NCBI GenBank assembly: GCA_030834905.1
Contig: JAUQWZ010000037.1
Span: 1-64,000, forward strand
Length of the DNA stretch: 64,000 nt
Direction of reading: 5' to 3'
Origin: Aggregatilineales bacterium
Lineage (GTDB): Bacteria > Chloroflexota > Anaerolineae > Aggregatilineales > Phototrophicaceae
Shown here: positions 53,459 through 61,891 of the stretch, one piece after another
How positions within the stretch are numbered: position 1 is the stretch's first letter
Layout of the letters: every line of letters begins with the position of its first letter
Notes under the pieces: generated by a model
Seen by the model: the letters and a program-made list of their open reading frames with translations, nothing else
The model's database searches: none
Told to the model about the DNA's origin: nothing
Translations under genes and position numbers: made by a program

Positions 53459-54748
53459 ATGATGCACTATTCGACCCCAACAACCAGACTGTGGGACAGC
53501 GACGTGCTGGTGATCGGCTCCGGTTCGGCAGGCGCGACCGCCGCCATTACTGCCGGGCAGCAGGGAGCCAGCGTCACGCTGGTCGAGCGCTACGGCTTCA
53601 TGGGCGGCATCAGCACTCAGGTGCTGGATACGTTCTACGGCTTTTACACCCCCGGCTCGGAAGCGAAGAAAGTCGTCGGCGGCGTGCCGGATCAGGTGGT
53701 GGACGCCCTGATGCAGCGCCAGCGGGCGATCCTGCGCCCCAACACCTACGGCGCGGGACAAGGCATCACCTACGATCCGCAGGCGCTCAAAGTCGTCTGG
53801 GAAACGCTGGCAAAAGCCGCCGGGGTACGCCTGCTCTATCACACCTTCGTGGTCGATGCGCTGGTCGATCAGGGGCGCGTCGTCGGCGTGGTGGCGGTCA
53901 ACAAAGGCGGCTTCTTTGAAATTCCGGCGCGGGTCATCATCGACGCTTCGGGTGATGCCGATGTCGCCGTCGCCGCCGGGGCGCGCTATGAAGGCATCGA
54001 ACACGGCGCGATTCAGTCGCTGACAACCACCTTCCAGATGATCAACGTCGATACCGCCCGCGCCCGCGCCGTCACCAAAACGCAGCTTCACGCCCTGATG
54101 GGCGCGGCGATTGACGAGGGCTACGCGCTGCCGCGCAAGGAAGGCAGCGTCCATATCACCCCGTTTGACGGAGTCATGGTGACCAACATGACGCGCGTCG
54201 GCGCGGTCAACCCGATTGATGCGTCGGCGCTGACCGAGGCGGAGATCGAAGGGCGCAGGCAGGCAGAAGAATATGCCCGTTTCCTGACCGACAAAGTGCC
54301 CGGTTACGAGAAGGCGGTGCTGGGACAGTTCAGCCATCAGATTGGCGTGCGCGAGAGCCGCCGCATTTACGGGCGCTACCGCCTGACCAAAGCCGACGTG
54401 CTTAACGCCCGCGATTTTGACGACGCTATCGCCCGCTGCGGCGCGCCAATCGAGGATCATCACGCGGGCAGCGACACCGCCTGGCAGTATCTGCCTGACG
54501 GCGCGACCTACGGTATTCCCTACCGCTGCCTGCTGCCGGAGACGGTCGAAGGGCTGCTGGTAGCCGGGCGCTGTCTTTCGGCGGAACACGACGCCCATGC
54601 GTCGGTGCGCAGCATGGGACAGTGCATGGCGATGGGACAGGCAGCCGGAGCCGCCGCCGTCATTGCCGCTGCCAGCGGGATCGATCCGCATGAGGTGGAC
54701 AGCCAGCGCCTGCGCGACCGGCTGACGCAGATCGGGGCGGTGGTCTGA
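53459..54748 (+). CDS. FAD-dependent oxidoreductase (FAD_oxidored type)
   Basis: A 429-residue flavoprotein. DVLVIGSGSAGATAAITAGQ (about 14-33) is the FAD Rossmann motif, VTLVERYGFMGGISTQVLDT the following GG-x-ST segment typical of PF12831 proteins, VIIDASGDADVAVAAGARYE the central motif, and SVRSMGQCMAMGQAAGAAAV the C-terminal FAD-contact region. The two adjacent ATGs at 53459 leave the exact start open by one codon. Its stop TGA overlaps the kinase ATG by one base. Substrate unknown; a hydroxy-sugar or sugar acid is likely given the neighbours. Confidence 0.88.
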   Translation: MMHYSTPTTRLWDSDVLVIGSGSAGATAAITAGQQGASVTLVERYGFMGGISTQVLDTFYGFYTPGSEAKKVVGGVPDQVVDALMQRQRAILRPNTYGAGQGITYDPQALKVVWETLAKAAGVRLLYHTFVVDALVDQGRVVGVVAVNKGGFFEIPARVIIDASGDADVAVAAGARYEGIEHGAIQSLTTTFQMINVDTARARAVTKTQLHALMGAAIDEGYALPRKEGSVHITPFDGVMVTNMTRVGAVNPIDASALTEAEIEGRRQAEEYARFLTDKVPGYEKAVLGQFSHQIGVRESRRIYGRYRLTKADVLNARDFDDAIARCGAPIEDHHAGSDTAWQYLPDGATYGIPYRCLLPETVEGLLVAGRCLSAEHDAHASVRSMGQCMAMGQAAGAAAVIAAASGIDPHEVDSQRLRDRLTQIGAVV

Positions 54749-55701
54749 TGTTTGTCGTCATCGGCAGCGTAACCGCGGATCTGCTCGTGGTGTGTCATAC
54801 GCCGCTGCGCCATCTCGGCGGCGACGGCTTCCGCAGCAGCAATCTGGTCTTCACCGAAGCCCCGCTGACGATCTCGATGGGCGGCAACGGGGGCAACAGC
54901 GCCTACGTGCTGGCGGGGCTGGGCGCGCCGACGGCGCTGTGTGGGGCTGTCGGCAGGGATATTCTGGGCGATTCGCTGGTCGATCTGCTCCAGGCGCGCG
55001 GCGTCAACCTCGACGGTCTGAACCGCCATGCCGCCTACGCCACCTCAAGCTCGACCATCATCATGAGCGACGCCGCTAATCAGGTGGTATTCCATCATCT
55101 GGGTTCGACGGCACAGGCTGCCTATGACGACATGCCGGGCGACCTGTTTGACCGCGCCGGGGCGCTGCTCATCTCGGGTTTCCCGCTGATGTCGCGCCTT
55201 CGCGCCGGGGGCTATGCGCTGGCGCTGGCGCGAGTCCATGCCGCGGGCGGCATCACCGCGCTGGATGTGGGTCCGGCAATTGGCGACGCGGTGACCCTCT
55301 CCGAAATTTTGCCGCTGCTGCCATTCACCGATTACCTGATCGCCAACACTCATGAACTGCAAGTGCTGGCGGGAACATCTGACTGGACGGCGGCAGCGCG
55401 GCAGGTGCTGGCGGCGGGCGCGGCGCGCCTCGTCATCAAGCAGGGCGCAGCGGGCGCGTCGGTCTGGACGGAAAGCGAGCAGGCGCAGGTTCCCGGATTC
55501 AAAGTCGCGGCGAACGTCTCGGTGGGCGCTGGCGATTCTTTCAATGCCGGGCTGCTGTACGGGCTGCGCCAGGGCTGGCAGATGCAGCGGGTACTGCGTT
55601 TTGCCAACGCGCTGGCGGCGCTGGTCGTCAGCAGCCCGCGCGGCGTCCTTGATTCGCCGTCACTGGCACAGGTAGAGGCTTTTCTCGATGCAAACCCCTA
55701 A
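54748..55701 (+). CDS. PfkB-family carbohydrate kinase
   Basis: A 317-residue ribokinase-fold kinase. GGNGGNSAYVLAGLGAPTAL (about 51-70) is the first PfkB signature, DILGDSLVDLLQARGVNLDG follows, and VSVGAGDSFNAGLLYGLRQG (about 265-284) contains the GAGD anion hole and catalytic Asp of the second signature. It overlaps the FAD gene by one base and the phosphotriesterase gene by 14 bases. It should phosphorylate the imported sugar or a derivative with ATP. The specific sugar is unknown. Confidence 0.92.
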   Translation: MFVVIGSVTADLLVVCHTPLRHLGGDGFRSSNLVFTEAPLTISMGGNGGNSAYVLAGLGAPTALCGAVGRDILGDSLVDLLQARGVNLDGLNRHAAYATSSSTIIMSDAANQVVFHHLGSTAQAAYDDMPGDLFDRAGALLISGFPLMSRLRAGGYALALARVHAAGGITALDVGPAIGDAVTLSEILPLLPFTDYLIANTHELQVLAGTSDWTAAARQVLAAGAARLVIKQGAAGASVWTESEQAQVPGFKVAANVSVGAGDSFNAGLLYGLRQGWQMQRVLRFANALAALVVSSPRGVLDSPSLAQVEAFLDANP

Positions 55702-56626
55702 CCTCATTGTCCGCACCATCCTCAGTGATATAGACCCGTCTCAGCTTGGCGTCTGCTACGGACACGAGCACCTGTTGGGACAGCCGCCGCCGCAGTTCGC
55801 GCAAGCCGACCTGACGCTGGATGATCGCCCGATGGCGCTGGCGGAACTGCGCCAGTATCAGGCGGTGGGCGGGCGCGCAGTCGTCGAAATGACCACGCCC
55901 GACTACGGACGTGATGCCGCCGGGCTGCGCTGGCTGGCGGAACAAAGCGGAATACACATCATCGCCGCGACCGGCTTCAACCACGAGAAGTTCTCCGCCC
56001 CATATCTCGAAAATACGCCGCTGTCTGACGTGATCGCCGGTTACGTGAACGAGGTGACGGCAGGCATGGATGGCAGCGCGGCACGCGCCGGGCTGATTAA
56101 AGCCTCGACTCCATTCAACGCCATTTCGCCGCTGGCGGCTAAGATGCTGGACGCGGCGGCAGCAGCGCACCACGCAACCGGCGCGCCGATCTCCACTCAT
56201 ACTGAGGCGGGCACGATGGCGCTGGAACAGATCGCGCGGCTGACCGCGGCGGGCGTCGATCCGCAGCATATCGTCATCGGTCATCTGGATCGCAGGCTGA
56301 AGTGGGATTATCACCTCGAAATTGCCCGGACGGGCGTTTATCTGGGATTTGACCAGATCAGCAAGGAGAAGTACTACTCCGACATTCAGCGGGCTGATTT
56401 TATCGAGCGCCTGTATGCTGCCGGTCACGGACGCCAGATGCTGCTGTCCGGCGATCTGGCGCGGCGCAGCTACTGGCACAGCTACAGCGGCGGCTCTGCG
56501 CCGGGCTTCCGCTTCATCCTGACAACCTTCGTGCCGCTGCTCAAAGGGCGCGGCTTCAGCGATACCATGATCCAGACCCTGCTGATCGATAACCCGGCGC
56601 GCGCCTTCTCATTTTTGCCCCGGTAA
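55688..56626 (+). CDS. Phosphotriesterase-family metal hydrolase, probably a sugar lactonase
   Basis: A 312-residue amidohydrolase-superfamily TIM barrel. LGVCYGHEHLLGQPPPQFA gives the HxH pair, APISTHTEAGTMALEQIARL and HIVIGHLDRRLKWDYHLEIA the two single His, and LLSGDLARRSYWHSYSGG the Asp of the binuclear metal site. GLIKASTP or a nearby Glu may bridge the metals. Related phosphotriesterase-like enzymes in sugar operons hydrolyse phosphorylated sugar lactones, which suits a route with SDR and PfkB enzymes. It is the last gene of the operon, and the promoter of the importer begins 41 bases after its stop. Confidence 0.87.
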   Translation: MQTPNLIVRTILSDIDPSQLGVCYGHEHLLGQPPPQFAQADLTLDDRPMALAELRQYQAVGGRAVVEMTTPDYGRDAAGLRWLAEQSGIHIIAATGFNHEKFSAPYLENTPLSDVIAGYVNEVTAGMDGSAARAGLIKASTPFNAISPLAAKMLDAAAAAHHATGAPISTHTEAGTMALEQIARLTAAGVDPQHIVIGHLDRRLKWDYHLEIARTGVYLGFDQISKEKYYSDIQRADFIERLYAAGHGRQMLLSGDLARRSYWHSYSGGSAPGFRFILTTFVPLLKGRGFSDTMIQTLLIDNPARAFSFLPR

Positions 56627-56666
56627 CAAGGAGAAGCGGCAGGGGAACGAGGGAGTCTACCAGTAT

Positions 56667-56713
56667 TTGACGATCCTCCCGTCCCTGTCTACAATCCGGA
56701 ATGTATGTACATT
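56667..56713 (+). promoter_or_regulatory. Promoter with GntR operator for the ABC importer
   Basis: TTGACG (56667-56672), 17 bases, TACAAT (56690-56695), CCGG, then the palindrome AATGTATGTACATT (56700-56713). Same layout as the other two GntR-type promoters, with a slightly different centre (ATGT for ACGG). The binding-protein gene starts at 56804. Confidence 0.8.
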
Positions 56714-56803
56714 TGATGGCGACAGATGCCACATCGAAAGGAGCGTCCGACAGCATTCTCTGGCAGTCCTTGAGTCAATACTCGTATTGAAAGAGGGATT
56801 AAT

Positions 56804-57754
56804 ATGTTTAAGAAGTTGGTACTCCTCACCCTTACTCTCACGCTCGTTTTAGCGCTCTCGATACCCCTTATCGGCTCTGCCCAGGATGAAGCCAAGGTCT
56901 TCTACTGGATCTCCCACGGCTCTCCCGCCGACCCGGTATGGACGTACTTCCTGGCAGGTGCCGAGCAGTGGGCAGCCGACACCGGCAACGAAGTCCGCAC
57001 TTCGTTCCACAGCGGCGACGTGCCTTCGCATCAGGAAGCCTTCCGCGCGGCAATCGCCGCTGGTGCAGACGGCATCGTCTCCAGCAGCCCCGATCCCGGC
57101 AGTCTGGTAGAAGTGGTCGCTGAAGCGCGCGCGGCGGGTATTCCGGTCATCAATATCAATACCCCCGATCCGTCGGCTGACTTCAACGCCTATGTCGGCG
57201 GCGACAACGTGGTCTTTGGCAGGGGCTGGGCGCAGTACCTGGTCGATAACGGTCTGGTCGAGTCCGGCGATTTCGTGTGGCTGCCGGTTGAAGTTCCCGG
57301 CGCGACGTATGGCGTTCAGGAAGAAGAGGGTATCGCCAGCGTCTTCGAGCCGCTTGGAATCACCTGGGAAGTTACCGATGCCACGCTCGATCAGGCGGAA
57401 ATCATCACCCGCATGAGCGACTACCTGACCGCTAACCGCGACAACATTGACGCCATCATCGGCTTGGGCGATCTGGTCACCGGCAGCATCAAGCGCGTCT
57501 TCGATCAGGTCGGCGTCGCCCCCGGTGAAATTCCGGTGGTTGGCTGGGGCAACTCGCTCGACACGACGCAGGAAGTCCTGGAAGGCTATGTCAACGCCGC
57601 CCAGTGGCAGGATCCGCAGGCGACCAGCTATGTGGGTCTGTCTCTGGCAGCCATGGCAGCCAGCGGCATTCCGCCCGGCTTTGATGTGATCACCGGCGCG
57701 CTCTACGAAGCCGACACCGCGCAAATCTATGATGACATCCTGTCCGGCAGCTAA
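56804..57754 (+). CDS. Periplasmic sugar-binding protein (RbsB type) of the GntR regulon
   Basis: A 316-residue type I binding protein with signal peptide (LVLLTLTLTLVLALSIPLIG). VFYWISHGSPADPVWTYFLA opens lobe 1, GADGIVSSSPDPGSLVEVVA, IPVININTPDPSADFNAYVG and IIGLGDLVTGSIKRVFDQVG, VVGWGNSLDTTQEVLEGYVN mark the ligand-facing loops. It differs clearly from the RbsB-like protein at 43322, so another ligand is expected. The gene is separated from its permease by two hairpins. It takes up the substrate of the enzymes encoded just upstream, by inference. Confidence 0.92.
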   Translation: MFKKLVLLTLTLTLVLALSIPLIGSAQDEAKVFYWISHGSPADPVWTYFLAGAEQWAADTGNEVRTSFHSGDVPSHQEAFRAAIAAGADGIVSSSPDPGSLVEVVAEARAAGIPVININTPDPSADFNAYVGGDNVVFGRGWAQYLVDNGLVESGDFVWLPVEVPGATYGVQEEEGIASVFEPLGITWEVTDATLDQAEIITRMSDYLTANRDNIDAIIGLGDLVTGSIKRVFDQVGVAPGEIPVVGWGNSLDTTQEVLEGYVNAAQWQDPQATSYVGLSLAAMAASGIPPGFDVITGALYEADTAQIYDDILSGS

Positions 57755-57764
57755 GCGCCGCCGC

Positions 57765-57846
57765 GATTACGCGCAGATGCAGCATCGCTGGGCGTAATCT
57801 GTCTTGATCAACGCACATGAGGTTGACGTGTGTCAACCTCATGTGC
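57765..57846 (+). terminator. Two hairpins between binding-protein and permease genes
   Basis: First, GATTACGC (57765-57772) pairs with GCGTAATC (57792-57799), with more pairing inside. Second, a perfect 15-bp stem GCACATGAGGTTGAC (57813-57827)/GTCAACCTCATGTGC (57832-57846) with a GTGT loop. Without a T run they more likely raise binding-protein mRNA stability than stop transcription fully. Confidence 0.7.
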
Positions 57847-57889
57847 TTCACATCATCGTTGATAACTAGCGAATAGTAGACTTCCACAC

Positions 57890-58873
57890 ATGGAACCACG
57901 CACTTTCCTGCAACGGTTATTGGCACGCCCTGAATTTGGACCCTTCGTTCTGCTGGTTGGCGAAATTATTGTCTTTACGCTGATGGCACCGTCGTTCCTC
58001 TCGACCGGCAACATCAGCAACCTGCTTGCCTTCACACCCGAACTCGGCATGATCGCGCTGGGCATGACCATGCTCATGACATCCGGCGAATTTGATCTCT
58101 CGGTCGGCTCGGTGTTTGGATTTGCGCCGATCATCATGTGGACGCTGTACAACACCGGCGCAACCTCACTGGAAGTGGGCTTCATCGCCGGGATGCTGAT
58201 GGCGGTTGTCGTTGGTTTCGCCAACGGCTGGTTTGTCACCAAACTGAAGATCCCATCCTTTCTCGTTACGCTGGGAATGCTGCTGGTGGTGCGCGGAACG
58301 GCGCTTTATCTGACCGATGGCTTTCCGCAGGGGCGCTGGTCGGCAGATTCGCCGCTGATGGATATCATCGTCGGTGATTTCTATATCGGTCAGCTGCGCA
58401 TTTTCACGTCACTCCTCTGGTTCATCTTTTTCGCCCTCATTCTGGGTTACATCCTCACCCAAACCAAGTTCGGCAACTGGATTCAGGCGGCGGGCGGCAA
58501 CGCCAGCGCCGCCAGCGCCCGCGGCGTGCGCGTGGCACGCACCAAAGTTATCCTGTTCATTCTGACTTCGGTGATGGCAGCTTTCGCGGGGATCGTCAGT
58601 TCCATCCGCGTTTCATCGGCAAACCCAAACAGCGGCACCGGCTATGAACTGGAAGTGATCGCTATGGTCGTGATCGGCGGAACGGCGCTCAACGGCGGTC
58701 GCGGCACCATCATTGGCACGGTTCTGGGCGTGTTAATCCTTCGCCTGATGCGCAACGGCATCGTGATGGTTGGCGTGCCGGGGCTGGCTTACAACATTTT
58801 CATCGGGGCGATCATTCTGGCGATGATGTCGCTTCATTCCTGGCTCGAACGCAGACACCACGCGGGGACGTAA
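57890..58873 (+). CDS. Sugar ABC transporter permease (RbsC type) of the GntR regulon
   Basis: A 327-residue CUT2 permease with about nine hydrophobic segments. NLLAFTPELGMIALGMTMLM, TSGEFDLSVGSVFGFAPIIM (equivalent to the GGIDLSVGS motif), GFANGWFVTKLKIPSFLVTL, AAGGNASAASARGVRVARTK and VVIGGTALNGGRGTIIGTVL are the family landmarks. It is six bases upstream of the ATPase gene. It forms the membrane channel with the single-domain ATPase and the binding protein upstream. Confidence 0.93.
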   Translation: MEPRTFLQRLLARPEFGPFVLLVGEIIVFTLMAPSFLSTGNISNLLAFTPELGMIALGMTMLMTSGEFDLSVGSVFGFAPIIMWTLYNTGATSLEVGFIAGMLMAVVVGFANGWFVTKLKIPSFLVTLGMLLVVRGTALYLTDGFPQGRWSADSPLMDIIVGDFYIGQLRIFTSLLWFIFFALILGYILTQTKFGNWIQAAGGNASAASARGVRVARTKVILFILTSVMAAFAGIVSSIRVSSANPNSGTGYELEVIAMVVIGGTALNGGRGTIIGTVLGVLILRLMRNGIVMVGVPGLAYNIFIGAIILAMMSLHSWLERRHHAGT

Positions 58874-58878
58874 CGACA

Positions 58879-59646
58879 ATGGTCAACGAAAATGAACTCA
58901 TCCGCATGGAGCATATCAGCAAATATTTCGGGCGCGTGCGCGCGCTCGATGATGTCACGCTGGCGGTCAACAAGAGCGAGATCGTCGGGCTGCTGGGCGA
59001 TAACGGCGCTGGCAAATCGACCCTGATTAAAATTCTCTCCGGCGCGCTGCGTTCCGACAGCGGGGATATTTACATTGACGGCAGGAAAGCCAACATCCGC
59101 AATACCACCGACGCCATCGCCTACGGCATAGAAACTATCTATCAGGACAGCGCGCTGGTGACCCAACTTTCTATCGCGCGCAATATCTTCATGGGACGCG
59201 AGCCGATCATAGGTCCCGGCTTCCTGAACCGGATGGATCAGGCGGCGATGAATGACGCCGCCCGTGACCTGCTTAAACAGGTTGGCATCACCAAGAATAT
59301 CCCGCCCGCGACGCCCATCAGCGCCCTGTCCGGCGGCGAACGTCAGGCGGTGGCTATCGCGCGCGCCCTGCATTTTGAAAGCGAGCTGATCGTGCTGGAC
59401 GAGCCGACCAATAACCTCGGCGTCGAGGAAACACAAGGGGTGTTACGGTTCGTCAGAGCCGCCCGCGACTCAGGACATTCCTGTATTTTCATCGCCCACA
59501 ACATCTACCACGTGTTTCAGGTGGTAGATCGCATTGTGGTTTTGCGGGGTGGCAAAAAAGTGGCGGATGACATTGACCCGAAGACGACCACCATCGAAGC
59601 GGTCGAAAAGATCATCACTGGCTTGGTTGGCGTGACGCCAGCATAA
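58879..59646 (+). CDS. Sugar ABC transporter ATP-binding protein, single-domain (FrcA type)
   Basis: A 255-residue ATPase with one ABC domain: Walker A GDNGAGKSTLIKILSG (about 36-51), signature LSGGERQAVAIARAL (about 150), Walker B ELIVLDEPTNNLGVEE, then an H-loop in IFIAHNIYHV. CUT2 systems usually have a two-domain RbsA protein, but FrcA-type systems use a single domain, and this one fits them. It is the last gene of the importer operon. It must act as a dimer. Confidence 0.93.
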   Translation: MVNENELIRMEHISKYFGRVRALDDVTLAVNKSEIVGLLGDNGAGKSTLIKILSGALRSDSGDIYIDGRKANIRNTTDAIAYGIETIYQDSALVTQLSIARNIFMGREPIIGPGFLNRMDQAAMNDAARDLLKQVGITKNIPPATPISALSGGERQAVAIARALHFESELIVLDEPTNNLGVEETQGVLRFVRAARDSGHSCIFIAHNIYHVFQVVDRIVVLRGGKKVADDIDPKTTTIEAVEKIITGLVGVTPA

Positions 59647-59743
59647 AATCAGATTCAGCCCTCACCCTAAGTCCCTCTCCCGTATAGAGCTGACGAGAGG
59701 ACATGTTTGGAAACAAGGGCGCAGCGGACAATAAAAACGGTGT

Positions 59744-59771
59744 GTAGGGGCGGTTCGCGAACCGCCCCTAC
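59744..59771. repeat. Perfect 28-bp GTAGGGGCG palindrome
   Basis: GTAGGGGCGGTTCG (59744-59757) directly followed by its reverse complement (59758-59771). Full-length member of the dispersed palindrome family, between converging genes; it could end transcription from both sides. A stretch near 59656-59684 (CCCTCACCCTAAGTCCCTCTCCC) is another common bacterial intergenic repeat motif. Confidence 0.8.
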
Positions 59772-59786
59772 GAGAATGCGCCGTAT

Positions 59787-60824
59787 CTAGCCCGCCTGCC
59801 CTGTCAGTTCGCGGCGAACAATCCGCGCGCCCTCGACCATTGCCGCCAGCTTCTTCCTGACCGCCCAGCGCGCTGTCTGGCTGAAGCCGCAGTCGGGGGT
59901 CACGCTCAGTTTGTCCGGCGATACCACCTTGAGCGCTGCCCGGATGCGCGCGGCGACCTCTTCCGGGGTTTCACAATAGTAGTTTTTCACATCTATCAGA
60001 CCGGCGGCAAATTCCTTATTGCTGGGGAATTCCTTCCACAGATCAAGCTCCGCCAGCTCGCGGTTGGCGAATTCCAGCGCGAACTGATCGGCGTTCATAT
60101 CCAGAATGTAGGGAAACAACGGGCGATAGCTGCGCCGGGCAACCGGGCGACCAACGAAATTCCCGAAGCACAGATGCACGCTAATATGCGCGTCCACGCC
60201 GTCTACCGTCTGGTTGAACAGCCGGACAAACTCCTGCGGGTTGGTCGCATGGACGGCATACGATGGCTCATCCAGTTGAATGTTGCGCACGCCAGCGGCG
60301 ACCAGTGCTTTGAGTTCGGCGTTGATGATATCCGAAAGCGCGTAAGCGACTTCCAGCCGATCCTTGTAGACCGAACCGGGCGCAATTCGTCCGGCAAGGG
60401 TATACGGTCCCGGAACCGGCAGCTTGATCGGGCGGGTGGTGCGCCCGCGCAGATAGTCGAACTCCGCCACCAACCCTAAGCCATCCGGGGCGCGCAGGGC
60501 TTCCACGGCGAGGTATCCTTCGCGCTGGTCGTGTCCGGGGATGCCCACTTTACGCTGCGGTGGGCGTTCGGTCAGCCCGGTGAGGTGGTCGTAAAAGAAG
60601 GCGGTGAAAAACCCGATCCGGCGCATCTCGCCATCGGTCACGATATCCACCCCGGCGTCTTCCTGATCGCGCAGGGCAGTATCAACCGCGTCGTCCTGTG
60701 TCTCCTGCCAGTCTTTCGGACCATACTCGCCGCGCTGCATCGCTTCCAACGCGGTGAACAGCCATGCGGGCCAGGCATGGGAACCTATCGTATGCGTCGG
60801 TATAATGGGCAGATGGTCTGTCAT
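59787..60824 (-). CDS. MetE-like (cobalamin-independent methionine synthase family) methyltransferase
   Basis: A 345-residue protein similar to the C-terminal catalytic half of MetE. IPTHTIGSHAWPAWLFTALE at the start, DQEDAGVDIVTDGEMRRIGF, VRNIQLDEPSYAVHAT, then HISVHLCFGNF with the H-x-C zinc ligands and KLSVTPDCGFSQTARWAVRK with the further Cys. It lacks the N-terminal half of full MetE, as do many archaeal and Chloroflexota MetE-like proteins whose methyl donors differ. AGAGAGG precedes the ATG. It is divergent from the UlaG-like gene, with only 20 bases between the start codons. Confidence 0.82.
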   Translation of the reverse strand: MTDHLPIIPTHTIGSHAWPAWLFTALEAMQRGEYGPKDWQETQDDAVDTALRDQEDAGVDIVTDGEMRRIGFFTAFFYDHLTGLTERPPQRKVGIPGHDQREGYLAVEALRAPDGLGLVAEFDYLRGRTTRPIKLPVPGPYTLAGRIAPGSVYKDRLEVAYALSDIINAELKALVAAGVRNIQLDEPSYAVHATNPQEFVRLFNQTVDGVDAHISVHLCFGNFVGRPVARRSYRPLFPYILDMNADQFALEFANRELAELDLWKEFPSNKEFAAGLIDVKNYYCETPEEVAARIRAALKVVSPDKLSVTPDCGFSQTARWAVRKKLAAMVEGARIVRRELTGQAG

Positions 60825-60844
60825 TTTTGCCTCTCTGGGGTGCT

Positions 60845-61684
60845 ATGATCCAACCAGTACAGCGAAGCAGCGCGCTGCTTCACGATATCCACACGACAAT
60901 ACCTCAGGACGGAGAAATCGCCATCTGGTGGCTGGGTCAAAGCGGCTATGCTATAAAGGGGCGATCCGCGCTCGTCTACATTGACCTCTATCTGTCCGAA
61001 CACCTCACGCGCAAATATGCTCATTCACCCAAGCCGCATATCCGCATGACCGAATCGCCCTTGCGCGGCGAGGACATCACCGGTGCCCGCTGGGTGTTCG
61101 CCAGCCACAAACATTCCGATCATCTTGACCCCGGCACGATTCCGGCGCTGTTCGCGGCGTCGCCAGAGGCTCAGTTGGTGCTGCCCTACGCCCTGCTCGA
61201 TCATGCCGCCGCGCTGGGTGTCCCGCCTGACCGGATGATCCCGACGCGGGGCGATGAAACCTTTGCGCTGGGCGACGTCACCGTCCACAGCCTGCCCTCG
61301 GCGCACCCCGGTCTGGATTACGACCCGGATTCAGGCTATCCGTTTCTCGGTTTCGCCCTCGAGATCGGCGGCGCGCGCCTGTACCACAGCGGCGATACCA
61401 TCGTCTATGATGGGCTTGCCGAGCGCCTGGGGGCGTTTCAGCCGCAGATCGTCTTTCTGCCGATCAATGGTCGCGCCGGTGGCGAAGGCACGCCGCCCAA
61501 CATGAACGCCGAAGAAGCCGTGACGCTGGCGGGTCAGATCGGTCACCCGCTGGTCATTCCCCACCACTACGATATGTTCACCTTCAACACGGCTGATGTG
61601 TCGCATTTCGCCGCGCTGGCTGAAGTCCGGCAGCAGCCCTACCGGGTTCTTCGTCCGGGCGAGCACTTTTTGTTCCATCCCTGA
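60845..61684 (+). CDS. Metallo-beta-lactamase-fold hydrolase (UlaG-like)
   Basis: About 279 residues from ATG 60845; the in-frame TTG at 60827 nearly touches the divergent start. IAIWWLGQSGYAIKGRSALV starts the fold, WVFASHKHSDHLDPGTIPAL holds the HxHxDH metal motif, LYHSGDTIVYDGL the next ligand, and PLVIPHHYDMF the last His. The best match in style is L-ascorbate-6-phosphate lactonase UlaG and its relatives. No ascorbate PTS is near, so another lactone or phosphodiester may be the substrate. Confidence 0.8.
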   Translation: MIQPVQRSSALLHDIHTTIPQDGEIAIWWLGQSGYAIKGRSALVYIDLYLSEHLTRKYAHSPKPHIRMTESPLRGEDITGARWVFASHKHSDHLDPGTIPALFAASPEAQLVLPYALLDHAAALGVPPDRMIPTRGDETFALGDVTVHSLPSAHPGLDYDPDSGYPFLGFALEIGGARLYHSGDTIVYDGLAERLGAFQPQIVFLPINGRAGGEGTPPNMNAEEAVTLAGQIGHPLVIPHHYDMFTFNTADVSHFAALAEVRQQPYRVLRPGEHFLFHP

Positions 61685-61891
61685 CATTGACCGCTGATCT
61701 GAGTGGCTTGCACGTGATGGGACGCCGGACGAATTGCTATGTCCGCTTTAAGCGCGTTGGCGGCGTTGTTAATCTCGCCTGAATATTGTCTTATTCGCAT
61801 AACCGATCTATATTCACACCATCGTTTTAGTATCGGGAGTGAATGGTTTACTGGGTTTCAATCTCTTTAGCTTCCGGGAGGGAGTCAAAAA

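Noticed and set aside
52550..54691. A 713-codon open frame on the minus strand
   Set aside because: It lies opposite two convincing plus-strand genes (SDR and FAD oxidoreductase) and its translation has no recognisable motif; it is a GC-rich shadow frame.
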